From Lysobacter enzymogenes (GTDB taxonomy: Bacteria > Pseudomonadota > Gammaproteobacteria > Xanthomonadales > Xanthomonadaceae), in assembly GCF_023617245.1 (NCBI RefSeq), contig NZ_CP067396.1, positions 5,862,001-5,926,000 of the forward strand: a DNA stretch of 64,000 nt. The letters are read 5' to 3'. Shown here piece after piece: positions 1 through 8,425 of the stretch (its first letter is position 1; each line of letters begins with the position of its first letter). A program made the position numbers and the translations under genes. The notes under the pieces were generated by a model. That model did not search any database. It worked only from the letters and a program-made list of their open reading frames with translations, and was not told where the DNA came from.

Positions 1-412
1 CGGTGAACGGCTGCTGCCAGTCCGGATCGAAACGCTCGGCCAGCCGCTGCAGGCGCCGGGCCAGGTCGGCGTCGCCCTCGATGCGCAGCTTGCCGACCGG
101 CGCGGCCTGTTCGTTGCGCGCCGCGCCAAGCAGGTTCGGCAGTTGCGCGAAGATCGCGCCGAGGGTGCTGCGCACCGACAGATCGGGCTCGTCGCTGCTG
201 CGCACCGGCCCGACTTCCAGGCGCTCGCCGGCGACCAGGATGCGCGCGGCCAACGGCGGCTCGGCCAGGTGCAGGGCGATGCTGCGGCCGTCGAGCGCGG
301 ACAGGCCGGCGCGGGTGTCGGGATCGAGCGCGAGCGCGCGGTTGAGCGCGGCTTCCAGGGCGCGGCCGGCGAGCGGCTTGAGCGCATCCAGGGGCGAGGC
401 GGAATCGTTCAT
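1..412 (-). CDS. ubiJ: Ubiquinone biosynthesis accessory factor UbiJ, 3' end beyond window
   Basis: This is the N-terminal 137 codons of a gene running off the left edge. ATG is at 412-410, and the protein begins MNDSASPLDALKPLAGRALE. It contains the SCP2-like segment GKLRIEGDADLARRL followed by QRLAERFDPDWQQPF, which is typical of UbiJ, a lipid-binding helper of the UbiB-K aerobic ubiquinone complex. UbiJ normally has about 200 residues, so roughly a third is missing. It lies downstream of oleD on the same strand with a 166-bp gap containing a partial family B repeat. The family assignment comes from the SCP2 motif alone; another SCP2 protein is the alternative. Confidence 0.8.
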   Translation of the reverse strand, partial: MNDSASPLDALKPLAGRALEAALNRALALDPDTRAGLSALDGRSIALHLAEPPLAARILVAGERLEVGPVRSSDEPDLSVRSTLGAIFAQLPNLLGAARNEQAAPVGKLRIEGDADLARRLQRLAERFDPDWQQPFT

Positions 413-578
413 GCGCCCATTCTATCCGGGCTCGCGCGGGCGGCTGTTAGCGCTTTGTGCAAGCGCGGTGCGGTCGGCGGTCGCGGTGTGGCGGCGGTGG
501 CGGGGGTCCGTCCGGACGCGCGCGAATCCCGCCTGGGCCCCTTGCAGGGGCGCCGCTCCTACAGGGGGCTTCGGGCGG

Positions 579-1565
579 CTATTGCGCCGCCTTGATCCGC
601 GCCAGGCCCTCGTCGAAGCTCACCCGCGGCACGTAGCCGAAATCGCGCCGGGCCGGGCCCATGTCGTACCAGTGGGTGGTCGAGAGCTGTTCGGCCAGGA
701 ACCGGGTCATCGGCGGTTCGCCCTTGAGCGGCAGGACCGTCCACAGGCCTTCGCAGATCGCGCCGACGACGTAGGCAGCGCGGAACGGCAGGGTCTTGTC
801 CACGGTCGGCGCGCCGACCGCGCCGAGCAGGCCGTTGAGGGTCTCGCGCACGGTGCGCGGGTCGCCGTTGCTGATGAAGTAGGCCTTGCCGGCGCAGGCC
901 GCGCCCGGCGCCAGGTGGTCGAAGGCGTCGAAGTGGGCCTGCGCGGCGTTGTCGATGTAGGTGGTGTCGATGCGGTTCTCGCCGGTGCCGACGAAGCGCA
1001 GGCGGCCGGCGTTGGCGCGCTGGACCAGCCGCGGCAGCAACTGGTTGTCGCCGACGCCCCAGATCAGGCGCGGGCGCAGCGCGACGGTCGCCAGTTGCGG
1101 CGAGTTCGCCGCGAGCACGGCCTTTTCGGCGATGGTCTTGGTGGTGGCGTAGGCGGCCTTGAAGCCTTCGCCGTAGGGCACGGTCTCGGCGCTGCCGCCT
1201 TCGACCGGATGGGTCGCGCGGTGGGTGACGCTGGGCGTGGAGGTGTAGACCAGCTGGCCGATGGCGTGCGCCTGGCAAGCGGCCAGCACGTTGTGGGTGC
1301 CGACCACGTTGGCCTGGTGGTAGCTCTCGTAGCTGCCCCAGGCGCCGGCCTTGGCGGCGTTGTGGAAGATCGCGCCGCAGCCTCGCGCGGCGGCGATGAC
1401 CGCGTCGCGGTCGGCGAGGTCGCCCTGGATCTGGGTCACCCCGAGCGGCTCCAGCGCGGGGTAGTGGCCGCGGTTGAAGCTGACCACCTCATGGCCGCGC
1501 GCGACCAGGCCGCGGCACAGCGCCTGGCCGAGGAAACCGCCGCCGCCGGTAACGAGGATCTTCAT
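579..1565 (-). CDS. oleD: OleD, NADPH-dependent 2-alkyl-3-ketoacid reductase
   Basis: The 328-aa protein is an extended short-chain dehydrogenase/epimerase. It has an N-terminal Rossmann motif, TGGGGFLG (about residues 6-13), a serine region YTSTPSV and the catalytic YATTK (YxxxK) motif. In the olefin pathway OleD reduces the 2-alkyl-3-ketoacid made by OleA to the 2-alkyl-3-hydroxyacid, which OleC then converts to a beta-lactone. The identity rests on the SDR signature plus the adjacent oleC and oleB, the gene order known from Xanthomonas and Stenotrophomonas. A 217-bp gap with a family A hairpin separates it from oleC, so it may have some independent expression. Confidence 0.88.
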   Translation of the reverse strand: MKILVTGGGGFLGQALCRGLVARGHEVVSFNRGHYPALEPLGVTQIQGDLADRDAVIAAARGCGAIFHNAAKAGAWGSYESYHQANVVGTHNVLAACQAHAIGQLVYTSTPSVTHRATHPVEGGSAETVPYGEGFKAAYATTKTIAEKAVLAANSPQLATVALRPRLIWGVGDNQLLPRLVQRANAGRLRFVGTGENRIDTTYIDNAAQAHFDAFDHLAPGAACAGKAYFISNGDPRTVRETLNGLLGAVGAPTVDKTLPFRAAYVVGAICEGLWTVLPLKGEPPMTRFLAEQLSTTHWYDMGPARRDFGYVPRVSFDEGLARIKAAQ

Positions 1566-1678
1566 CGCGTTGGGGGTCCGTGCATGTGGAAGCAGATGAT
1601 AGGCCTTGCGGCGCGCGCGAAGTGTCGGCTGGGCGACTGTGGCAGGGCAGCGGCAAGGGCCGATGCGGCCGAAGTGAC

Positions 1679-1765
1679 TGTGGGAGGGCCTTCAGGCCCG
1701 ATGCTTCTCTTTCAGGTCGCTGCGATCTGAGACAAAAGCGTCGGGCCTGAAGGCCCTCTCACAAG
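1679..1765. repeat. Dispersed palindromic repeat, family A, full unit
   Basis: Two inverted arms, GTGGGAGGGCCTTCAGGCCC and its near-complement GGGCCTGAAGGCCCTCTCAC, flank a core with AGGTCGCTGCGATCTGAGAC. The whole element is about 85 bp and could fold as a long hairpin. It sits in the oleC-oleD spacer. The same element recurs near 16.7, 19.1, 45.9, 49.4 and 55.0 kb. Confidence 0.85.
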
Positions 1766-1782
1766 AGCCGGTGCCCTGGACC

Positions 1783-3444
1783 TCAATCGCCGATCGCGCG
1801 CGCCTGCAGCGTCAGTTTCTCGCGGCCGATCTTGGCGTTGTGGCGGATGTCGACCGGAAAGCCCGGATGGAAGCGGAACCGCTCGATGCCGGCGGTGTGC
1901 GCGTGCGCCGCGCCGATCTCGCGCAGTTCGTCGAGGATGCGCTCGCGCTCGCGGTTGCCGATGCGCGGCTGGTGCAGTTCCACCCACAGCAGCGGCCGCT
2001 GCGCGCCTTTCTCGCCGGTGCCGACCAGGGCGCTGCGGCGCACCTTGGGGTGGGTGTTGAACACCGGTTCGACCTGTTCGGTGTACAGCGGCCCGGTCGC
2101 GGTCTCGACCCGGTGGCTCTTGCGCCCGCAGAACCACAGCCGGCCGTGTTCGTCGAGGTAACCGACGTCGCCCATGCGGTGCACGATGCGCCCGCCCTCG
2201 CCCGTGGTCTCGCGGATCTTGGCCAGCCGGGTCATGTGGTCGCGGTTGAAATACGCATCGGTCGCGGTCGGCCCGGCCACGGTGATCTCGCCGACGGTGC
2301 CGGCCGCGACCAGCAGTTCGTCCGACCAGTGTTCGATCGCGGCGTCGTCGACGCGGATGATGCGCACGTCGTTGCGCGCCACCGCGCGGCCGACGCAGGT
2401 GCCGGCGCCGGCCTCGGTGGCCGCGCGCGTGGATTGCAGTTCGCGGCCTTCGATCACCGCCACCGGCAGGCATTCGGTGGCGCCGTACGGGGTCCAGAAC
2501 TGGGCGTCCTCGTGCATCAGCTCGCGCAGCTTGGCCACCGTGTCCGGCGGCACCGGCGCGCCGGCCGAGGTGACCCGGCGCAGCGTCGGCAACGGCTGGC
2601 CGTGGTCGGCCAGCACCTTCATCAAGGCCGGCGAACCGAACAATTGGTCGCAGCCGAACCGGCGCAGCGCGTCGTGCAGCTTGCGCGGATCGGCCTGCGC
2701 CGGACGGGTCGGGTCCATGTCCGGGATCACCGAGGTCAGGCCCAGCGCCGGATCGAACAAGGCGAACGGCGGGAACGTCGGCAAGTCCACGCCGCCGGGC
2801 GCGATGCCGAAGGCCTCGCCCATCATCTCGATCTGGGCGACGAAATGGCGATGGCGGAACACCACGCCCTTGGGCACGCCGGTCGAGCCGCTGGTGAACA
2901 CGATCGCCGCGACTTCCTCGGCGCGGGTATCGGCCAGCTGCGAACCGGCGCCTTCGCCCGCGCGCTCGATGCGTGCGAGGGTGTCGTCGGCCAGCAGCGC
3001 GCGCTGGCCGGTGGTGATGCGGATGCGCGCCGACTTCGCCCAGCCCAGTACGACCCGGGCGACGTGCGCGAGCGGAATGCCGATGAAGGCCTCCGGCGCG
3101 GCTTCGTCGAGGCATTGGCGCAGCGCGCGCTTGTCGATGCCCGGGTCGATCAGCACCGGCACCGCGCCGGCCTTGAACAGGGCGAACATCAGCAGGAAGA
3201 ACTCGGGCGAGGGCCGCACCATCACCGCGGTGCGGGTGCCGCGGACGATGCCGCGCTGGCCGAGCCCGGCGGCGATGGCGTCGCTGCGGCGGTCCAGTTC
3301 GGCGTAGGTCAGCTCGACGTCGTAGCGCGCCAGCCCGTCGGGCCCGCGCGTGCCGGGGCAGCGCATGGCCACGCGCTGCGGCGATTGCGCGGCCAGCCGC
3401 GGCAGCGAAGCGGCGATGTTGCACACGGCGTCGGTGGCGTCCAT
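1783..3444 (-). CDS. oleC: OleC, beta-lactone synthetase (AMP-dependent ligase fold)
   Basis: The 553-aa protein belongs to the ANL adenylating superfamily. The P-loop FTSGSTGVPKG lies near residue 185, followed by YGATE and a C-terminal subdomain containing KIGREKLTL. OleC adenylates the 2-alkyl-3-hydroxyacid from OleD and closes it to a cis-beta-lactone in the cytosol. The start chosen is ATG at 3444, 10 bp after the oleB stop. A longer reading upstream would overlap oleB entirely. The operon order oleB-oleC-oleD matches known ole clusters. Identification as OleC rather than a generic fatty-acyl-CoA ligase depends on these neighbours. Confidence 0.9.
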   Translation of the reverse strand: MDATDAVCNIAASLPRLAAQSPQRVAMRCPGTRGPDGLARYDVELTYAELDRRSDAIAAGLGQRGIVRGTRTAVMVRPSPEFFLLMFALFKAGAVPVLIDPGIDKRALRQCLDEAAPEAFIGIPLAHVARVVLGWAKSARIRITTGQRALLADDTLARIERAGEGAGSQLADTRAEEVAAIVFTSGSTGVPKGVVFRHRHFVAQIEMMGEAFGIAPGGVDLPTFPPFALFDPALGLTSVIPDMDPTRPAQADPRKLHDALRRFGCDQLFGSPALMKVLADHGQPLPTLRRVTSAGAPVPPDTVAKLRELMHEDAQFWTPYGATECLPVAVIEGRELQSTRAATEAGAGTCVGRAVARNDVRIIRVDDAAIEHWSDELLVAAGTVGEITVAGPTATDAYFNRDHMTRLAKIRETTGEGGRIVHRMGDVGYLDEHGRLWFCGRKSHRVETATGPLYTEQVEPVFNTHPKVRRSALVGTGEKGAQRPLLWVELHQPRIGNRERERILDELREIGAAHAHTAGIERFRFHPGFPVDIRHNAKIGREKLTLQARAIGD

Positions 3445-3454
3445 GGGGCGCGCC

Positions 3455-4357
3455 TCAGCCGAGCGGATGGCGGTCGAGGAAGGCGCGCACCGCCGGCACC
3501 AGCTCGTCGGCCTTGTCTTCCAGCACGTAGTGGCCGGCGTCCTTGAACGCGTGCACTTCGGCGCGCGGCAGCGCGTCGGTGAAGCCCTTGAGGAAGTGGT
3601 GGTCGAACACGAAATCGCCGAGGCCCCAGCCGATGAAGGCCGGACGGTCGGCGTATTCGGGCAGCTTGCGGCCCATCGCCTGCACCAGCGGCCAGGCCTT
3701 GTCGCCTTCGCCCAGCGGAATGTCCTGGACGAAACGCGAGGTGGCGATGCGGTTGGCCCACGAGTCGTACGGCGCGACATAGGCGCGGCGCACCTCGGCC
3801 GGCATCGGCTTGCTCACGCCCAGGCGCGCGGCGCCGCCGGCGAAGGCGTTGAGGCCACGGATCAGGCCGGTGCCGACGGACGAATCGCGGCCCAGGCGCA
3901 GCCGCTTGGGCAGCGGCTTGGCCGCCGGCAGCGGGAACGCGCCGGTGTTGGTGATCACCAGGCGCTTGATCTGCTCGGAATGCTTCAGGCCCCAGCCGAA
4001 GCCGATGCCGCCGCCCCAGTCGTGCACGGCGAGGGTCATCGGGCCGTCGATGTTCAGATGCTTGAGCAACGCCTCGACGTCGTCCACGCGCGACTGCAGG
4101 GTGTACTCGTAGCGCTCGTCGCCGGGCTTGTCGGACAGGCCCATGCCGACGTGGTCGGGGACGATGCAGCGGTAGCGGTCGTGCAGGCCCAGCACCAGCT
4201 TGCGCCAGTAATAGCTCCACGACGGGTTGCCGTGCAGCATCACCACGACTTCGCCGTCGCGCGGGCCCTGGTCGAGGTAGCTCAGGCCGATGCCCGGGCG
4301 GACCTCGAAGCGCTGCGGCTGGAACGGGTAGTCGGGGAAGCGGGAGCTGGACGTCAT
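3455..4357 (-). CDS. oleB: OleB, beta-lactone decarboxylase (alpha/beta hydrolase)
   Basis: The 300-aa protein resembles haloalkane dehalogenases. It has the oxyanion region HGNPSWSYYW, the nucleophile elbow VHDWGGG with Asp as nucleophile, and the histidine motif AGHYVLED near the C-terminus. OleB removes CO2 from the beta-lactone made by OleC to give a cis-olefin. The start at 4357 (MTSSSRFPDYPF) is preferred to an upstream in-frame Met at 4411 because the first 18 residues would be low-complexity. It is the first gene of the minus-strand oleBCD run. The OleA thiolase, usually nearby, is absent from the adjacent sequence. Confidence 0.9.
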   Translation of the reverse strand: MTSSSRFPDYPFQPQRFEVRPGIGLSYLDQGPRDGEVVVMLHGNPSWSYYWRKLVLGLHDRYRCIVPDHVGMGLSDKPGDERYEYTLQSRVDDVEALLKHLNIDGPMTLAVHDWGGGIGFGWGLKHSEQIKRLVITNTGAFPLPAAKPLPKRLRLGRDSSVGTGLIRGLNAFAGGAARLGVSKPMPAEVRRAYVAPYDSWANRIATSRFVQDIPLGEGDKAWPLVQAMGRKLPEYADRPAFIGWGLGDFVFDHHFLKGFTDALPRAEVHAFKDAGHYVLEDKADELVPAVRAFLDRHPLG

Positions 4358-4510
4358 CGGGGACTCGGTGGCGGCGCGCCTCGCGGGCGGGCCTGGCGGA
4401 CAGGCCGCCATTATCGGGTGCCGGGGCCGGATGGGGAATTTTTGCGGCCCGAAGGCGCCGCGGCCCCTGCGGGAGCGGGCTTCGCGCTCGCGCCGGACGC
4501 CGCGGATTCG

Positions 4511-4612
4511 CGATCGCGGCTTGCGCCGCTCCTACAGGAAGCCCATGCGGGCCCGCCGGCGCTCGCGAAACGATCAGAAGCCGCTGTAGGAGCGGCGCGA
4601 GCCGCGACCGCG
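4511..4612. repeat. Family B dispersed repeat, inverted pair
   Basis: One arm at 4511-4538 reads GGCTTGCGCCGCTCCTACAG. The opposite arm at 4583-4611 contains CTGTAGGAGCGGCGCGAGCC. About 45 bp separate them, so the pair could form a cruciform or RNA hairpin. Units with nearly the same sequence occur at least ten times in this window. Confidence 0.85.
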
Positions 4613-4667
4613 GGACTTCGGCCTCGCGCCGCCAGCAACGACAACCGCGCGTATCCGCCGGCATTCG

Positions 4668-4691
4668 CAACAAAACCTATCGTTTGAACAT
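4668..4691 (+). promoter_or_regulatory. Candidate operator/promoter motif shared with the TonB receptor gene
   Basis: The sequence reads CAACAAAACCTA, then TCGTT, then TGAACAT, and lies 76 bp before the CitE start. A copy matching at 21 of 24 positions lies at 14040-14063 upstream of the TonB receptor gene. Similarity continues downstream at matching spacing (ATGCC, then GCGAACGC). An activator site, possibly for the LysR protein at 8426-9319, is inferred. No -35/-10 pair could be assigned with confidence. Confidence 0.5.
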
Positions 4692-4766
4692 GCCGCCCCT
4701 GTGCCGATGCCCGCGAACGCTTGCCGCACACTCGCCGGACCATGAATTCCCGCGTCCCTCCTGCGC

Positions 4767-5621
4767 ATGCGTAGCAAGCTGTTCGTCCCGGGCGCGCGGC
4801 CGGAGCTGTTCGACAAGGCCCTGGCCGGCGCCGCCGATGCCCTGTCCTTCGACCTGGAGGACGCGGTCGCGCCCGAGCGCAAGGCCGCCGCCCGGGTGGC
4901 GGTGGCCGCGTTCCTGGCCTCGTCCGCCGTCGCGGCCTCGTCCAAGCTGATGATCGTGCGGGTCAACGCGCCCGCCAGCGAGCACTTCGCCGCCGACCTG
5001 GCCGCGGTCGCGCGCGAGGGCGCCGACCTGATCAACCTGCCCAAGATCGAATCCGCCGATGCCCTGCACGAGGCGGTGGCGGCGCTGGAACGCGCCGAGG
5101 CGCGCAACGGCGTGGTCCGCCCGATCGGCCTGCTGGTCAACATCGAAACCCCGCGCGCGCTGCGGGCCGCGGCCTCGATCGCCGGCGCGCACCCGCGCGT
5201 GGCCGGGCTGCAGCTCGGCCTGGCCGATCTGTTCGAGGCCCAGGGCATCGCCCGCGACGACCGCGCCAACGTCCACGCCGCGCTGTTCGCGGTGCGCATG
5301 GCCGCGGCCGAGGCCGGGGTGTTCGCGCTCGACGGCGCCTACGCCGACCTGCACGACGAAGCCGGCTATTTCGACGAAGCGTTGGTCGCCAAGCGCCTGG
5401 GCTTCCTCGGCAAGACCTGCCTGCACCCGCGCCAGGTCGGGCTGGCCAACCGCGCCTTCGCCGCCAGCGCCGACGAGATCGCGCGCGCGCGCCGCATCGT
5501 CAGCGCGGCCGAAACCGCCGCCGACGGCGGCCGCGGCGTGTTCGTGGTCGATGGGCGCATGATCGACCGGCCGTTCCTCAAGCGCGCGCAGGCCCTGCTC
5601 GCGACCGCGGAACGGCCGTGA
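4767..5621 (+). CDS. HpcH/HpaI aldolase, CitE-like CoA lyase family
   Basis: The 284-aa protein has the CitE-family landmarks: MRSKLFVPGARPELFDKA at the N-terminus, DALSFDLEDAV (acidic metal/substrate site), NLPKIES, a conserved VNIETPRAL segment and a C-terminal GKTCLHPRQV. Stand-alone CitE-like proteins are Mg-dependent lyases or hydrolases acting on acyl-CoAs such as citramalyl-, malyl- or beta-methylmalyl-CoA. The citrate lyase alpha and gamma subunits are missing, so citrate lyase itself is unlikely. A class III CoA-transferase encoded at 23.4-24.6 kb could supply its CoA ester. A sodium symporter gene follows 76 bp downstream. The exact substrate cannot be read from sequence. Confidence 0.85.
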   Translation: MRSKLFVPGARPELFDKALAGAADALSFDLEDAVAPERKAAARVAVAAFLASSAVAASSKLMIVRVNAPASEHFAADLAAVAREGADLINLPKIESADALHEAVAALERAEARNGVVRPIGLLVNIETPRALRAAASIAGAHPRVAGLQLGLADLFEAQGIARDDRANVHAALFAVRMAAAEAGVFALDGAYADLHDEAGYFDEALVAKRLGFLGKTCLHPRQVGLANRAFAASADEIARARRIVSAAETAADGGRGVFVVDGRMIDRPFLKRAQALLATAERP

Positions 5622-5697
5622 GCGGCCGCGGCGCGGGCGCCGCGGCACCCTGGCGCGGCGCATGCCGCGCCGCGCAACAGTGAGGGGACGGGAGCGG

Positions 5698-8238
5698 ATG
5701 TCGCAGCAGTCGCAGTCGGTGGTGGGGGAACAAGGCGCGCCCGCGGCGCGTCGCGCAGTCGTCGCAGCATCGGGCGCCGGAGCCGTGGCGCCGTCGCGCG
5801 CGCGGCGACTGTGCGCGCTGGCGCTGTGGGCCTTGCTGCTGGCGCTGGCCGCGCCGCTGCAGGCCGAACCGCTGACGCCGCTGCGCAGCGTCGCGCTGCC
5901 GGCGCTGCCGGCCGAAACGCTGATCGGCGCGGCCCAGCTCGACGGCGCCACCATCGCCATTGCCGCCGACGGCGCCTGGCGCCTGGACCCGGGCGCGAGC
6001 CAATGGCGCGCGCTGCGCAGCGACGCCGCGACCGCGCCGCGCAGCATCGCCGGCGACGGCAGCCGCGCGTTCGCGCTGTCCGCCGACGGCGCGGTCGCGC
6101 GCCTGCAGGCCGATACGCAACGACTTCAAGCGCTGGCGTTGCCGGCCTTGCCCGAAGCTGTGCGCAACGCCACCGCGGCATGGACGGCCGACACCTTCTA
6201 CCTCGCCGGCCTCGGCGCCGATGGCGCGCCGCGCCTTTATCAGCGCCCGCTCGCCGACGACCGCGCGGCGTGGACCGCGGCCCCGGCCTGGACCGAAGCC
6301 GGCGCGCCGCGCAGCCTGCTGTCGCAGACCAAATCGCTGTTCCTGGTGCTCGCCGATCCCGCCGGCGGCGGCGACCGCCTGCTGCGCTGGACGCCGGGTC
6401 AGCCGGCCTGGCGCGACGCCGGCCGCGTGCCCGGCCAGGTTCCCGCCGGCGCCGGCCGCGCCACCGGCCAGGCGCACCTTCTGATGCCGGTACAACCGAC
6501 CGCGCACGCGCCGGCGCGGCTGATGACCTACCAGACCATCACCGCCGCCTGGGCCGAACTGCCCGGCGCGCAGGTGCCGGCCGACGCGCTCGCCACCGCC
6601 GCCTGGCCCGACGGCCTGGCGTGGGCGCGCGCCGACGGCGCCGGCCGCGTCCAGTTCGCCGCCGCGCAGATCCAGTCCAGCAAGCTGCGCCTGCACTGGC
6701 TCGACTGGGTGGTGATCGTGGTCTACCTCGCCGGCATGATCGGCATCGGCCTGTACTTCTACCTGCGCGAGAAGCGCGGCAACACCGACAGCTTCTTCGT
6801 CGGCGGCCGCAGCATCCCGTTCTGGGCCGCCGGCATCAGCCTGTACGCGGCCAACACCAGCTCGATCAGCTTCATCGCCATTCCGGCCAAGGCCTTCGAA
6901 ACCAACTGGCAGTACATGGCCAACAACATCATCGCCGTGTTCGGCCTGGTGTTCGTGGCGATCTGGGTGGTGCCGCTGCTGCGCCGGCTCGACCTGATGT
7001 CGGTGTTCTCGTACCTGGAAACCCGCTTCCACCCGGCCATCCGCATGCTCGCCAGCGCCTTGTGCGTGTTCGTGCAGATCGGCAGCCGCATGAGCGTGAT
7101 CCTGTTCCTGCCGGCGCTGGCGATCGCCACCATCACCGGCATCAGCGTGTTCTGGAGCGTGCTGCTGATGGGCGGCTTCACCATCGTCTACACCGCGATG
7201 GGCGGGATGAAGGCGGTGATCTGGACCGACTTCGTCCAGGTCATCGTCAAGATGGGCGGCGCGATCTTCGCCATCGGCTTCATGATCTGGGGCCTGCGCG
7301 GCGGCTTCGGCCAGTTCTGGTCCACGGCGATGGCCGAGGGCAAGATGCACACCTTCGACTTCAGCTTCGACCTGACCAAGGCCACCGTGTGGGGCTTCGT
7401 GTTCCTGGTCCTGTTCGAGGTGGTGCTGACCTTCCCCAAGGACCAGGTGCTGATGCAGCGCACCTTGTCGACCAAATCCGACAAGGAAGCCGGGCGTTCG
7501 ATCTGGGCGTTCGCGGCGATCATGATCCCCGGCGGCATCGTGTTCTACACCATCGGCACGGCGATGTTCGTGTACTACCGCGAACACCCCGAGCGCATGA
7601 ACCCGCTGCTGCCGATCGACGCGACGTTTCCGATGTTCATCGCCGCCGAACTGCCGGTCGGCGTGACCGGGCTCATCATCGCCGGCATCTTCGCCGCGGC
7701 GATGGCGACGCTGTCGGGGATCATGAACTCGGTGGCGACGCTGATCTCGGTGGACTTCTACGAGAAGCTGCACAAGGGCCACACGCCGCAACAGAGCGTG
7801 CGTTTCGCCGAGTGGATGACCGTGGTCGTGGGCCTGATCGGCATCGGCGCGGCGCTGCTGCTGTCGAAGTTCGACATCCACTCGCTGTTCGACGTGTCGA
7901 TCGAACTGGCCGGCCTGCTCGGCGGCGGTTTCGCCGGCGCCTACACCCTGGGCATGTTCACCCGCCGCGCCAACTGGCAGGGCGTGGCGATCGGGATCGG
8001 CGCGAGCATCGTGCTGACCCTGGGCATCTGGACCTTGCGCGCGGTGCATCCGTACTACTACCTGGCGATCTCGATCGCGCTGTGCATCGCGATCGGGTAT
8101 GTGGCGAGCCTGTTCTTTCCGGCGCCGACGCAGTCGCTGGACGGGCTGACGATCTATCGCGACCGGCGCTCATCCGCCCCTTCGGGGCCCCTGCTCCCGC
8201 AAGCGGGAGAAGGGACAGCCAGCAGCGATCGGCTTTGA
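5698..8238 (+). CDS. Sodium:solute symporter fused to an N-terminal beta-propeller-like domain
   Basis: The protein has about 846 residues. After a hydrophobic segment (LCALALWALLLALAAPLQA, around residues 38-56) that could be a signal anchor, some 270 residues of repeating beta-rich sequence resemble a kelch/mutarotase-type propeller. A long SSS-family transporter follows, starting near residue 340 (VVIVVYLAGMIGIGLYFYLR), with the family motif FFVGGRSIPFWAAGISLYA. The propeller would lie in the periplasm if the first segment is a signal sequence. Start ATG 5698 follows GGGGACGGGAG. The last roughly 20 residues (RRSSAPSGPLLPQAGEG onward) are encoded by a dispersed palindromic repeat, which also supplies the stop. 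The substrate is probably a sugar acid or sialic-acid-like sugar, by family analogy only. Confidence 0.85.
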   Translation: MSQQSQSVVGEQGAPAARRAVVAASGAGAVAPSRARRLCALALWALLLALAAPLQAEPLTPLRSVALPALPAETLIGAAQLDGATIAIAADGAWRLDPGASQWRALRSDAATAPRSIAGDGSRAFALSADGAVARLQADTQRLQALALPALPEAVRNATAAWTADTFYLAGLGADGAPRLYQRPLADDRAAWTAAPAWTEAGAPRSLLSQTKSLFLVLADPAGGGDRLLRWTPGQPAWRDAGRVPGQVPAGAGRATGQAHLLMPVQPTAHAPARLMTYQTITAAWAELPGAQVPADALATAAWPDGLAWARADGAGRVQFAAAQIQSSKLRLHWLDWVVIVVYLAGMIGIGLYFYLREKRGNTDSFFVGGRSIPFWAAGISLYAANTSSISFIAIPAKAFETNWQYMANNIIAVFGLVFVAIWVVPLLRRLDLMSVFSYLETRFHPAIRMLASALCVFVQIGSRMSVILFLPALAIATITGISVFWSVLLMGGFTIVYTAMGGMKAVIWTDFVQVIVKMGGAIFAIGFMIWGLRGGFGQFWSTAMAEGKMHTFDFSFDLTKATVWGFVFLVLFEVVLTFPKDQVLMQRTLSTKSDKEAGRSIWAFAAIMIPGGIVFYTIGTAMFVYYREHPERMNPLLPIDATFPMFIAAELPVGVTGLIIAGIFAAAMATLSGIMNSVATLISVDFYEKLHKGHTPQQSVRFAEWMTVVVGLIGIGAALLLSKFDIHSLFDVSIELAGLLGGGFAGAYTLGMFTRRANWQGVAIGIGASIVLTLGIWTLRAVHPYYYLAISIALCIAIGYVASLFFPAPTQSLDGLTIYRDRRSSAPSGPLLPQAGEGTASSDRL

Positions 8239-8345
8239 GCCCTTCCCCGCTTGCGGGGTGAGGCGCTGCGTTTGCGAGCCATCGCTCGCGCAACGCCGAA
8301 CGACCGAACGCTCTGCGTTCGGGCCTGGGCGGGGTTGGGGTGAAG
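8190..8345. repeat. Palindromic repeat block (family D)
   Basis: The block contains CTCCCGCAAGCGGGAGAAGG, then CCCTTCCCCGCTTGCGGGGT, followed by further small inverted repeats (CGAACGCTCTGCGTTCG). It overlaps the 3' end of the symporter gene and fills most of the spacer before the LysR gene. It resembles the dispersed intergenic palindromes common in Xanthomonadaceae genomes. Confidence 0.65.
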
Positions 8346-8425
8346 CCCCAAAAAAAGATGACCAATGGACGTAGCCCACCCCACCCACCTGAGGTAGCGT
8401 TGCCCGACAACGAACGCGAGCCGCC

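Larger units (their letters stand above)
4358..4766. other. Intergenic region between divergent oleB and citE-like gene
   Basis: This 409-bp spacer carries no supported gene. It holds an inverted pair of family B repeats at 4511-4612 and a short AT-richer stretch at about 4660-4695. Promoters for both the ole operon and the CitE-like gene must lie here. The AT-richer stretch contains a motif shared with the TonB-receptor upstream region, described separately. Confidence 0.7.

Noticed and set aside
3..1730. Long plus-strand open frame opposite ubiJ and oleD
   Set aside because: It is a high-GC shadow: low-complexity Arg/Ala-rich translation, antisense to two recognisable genes.
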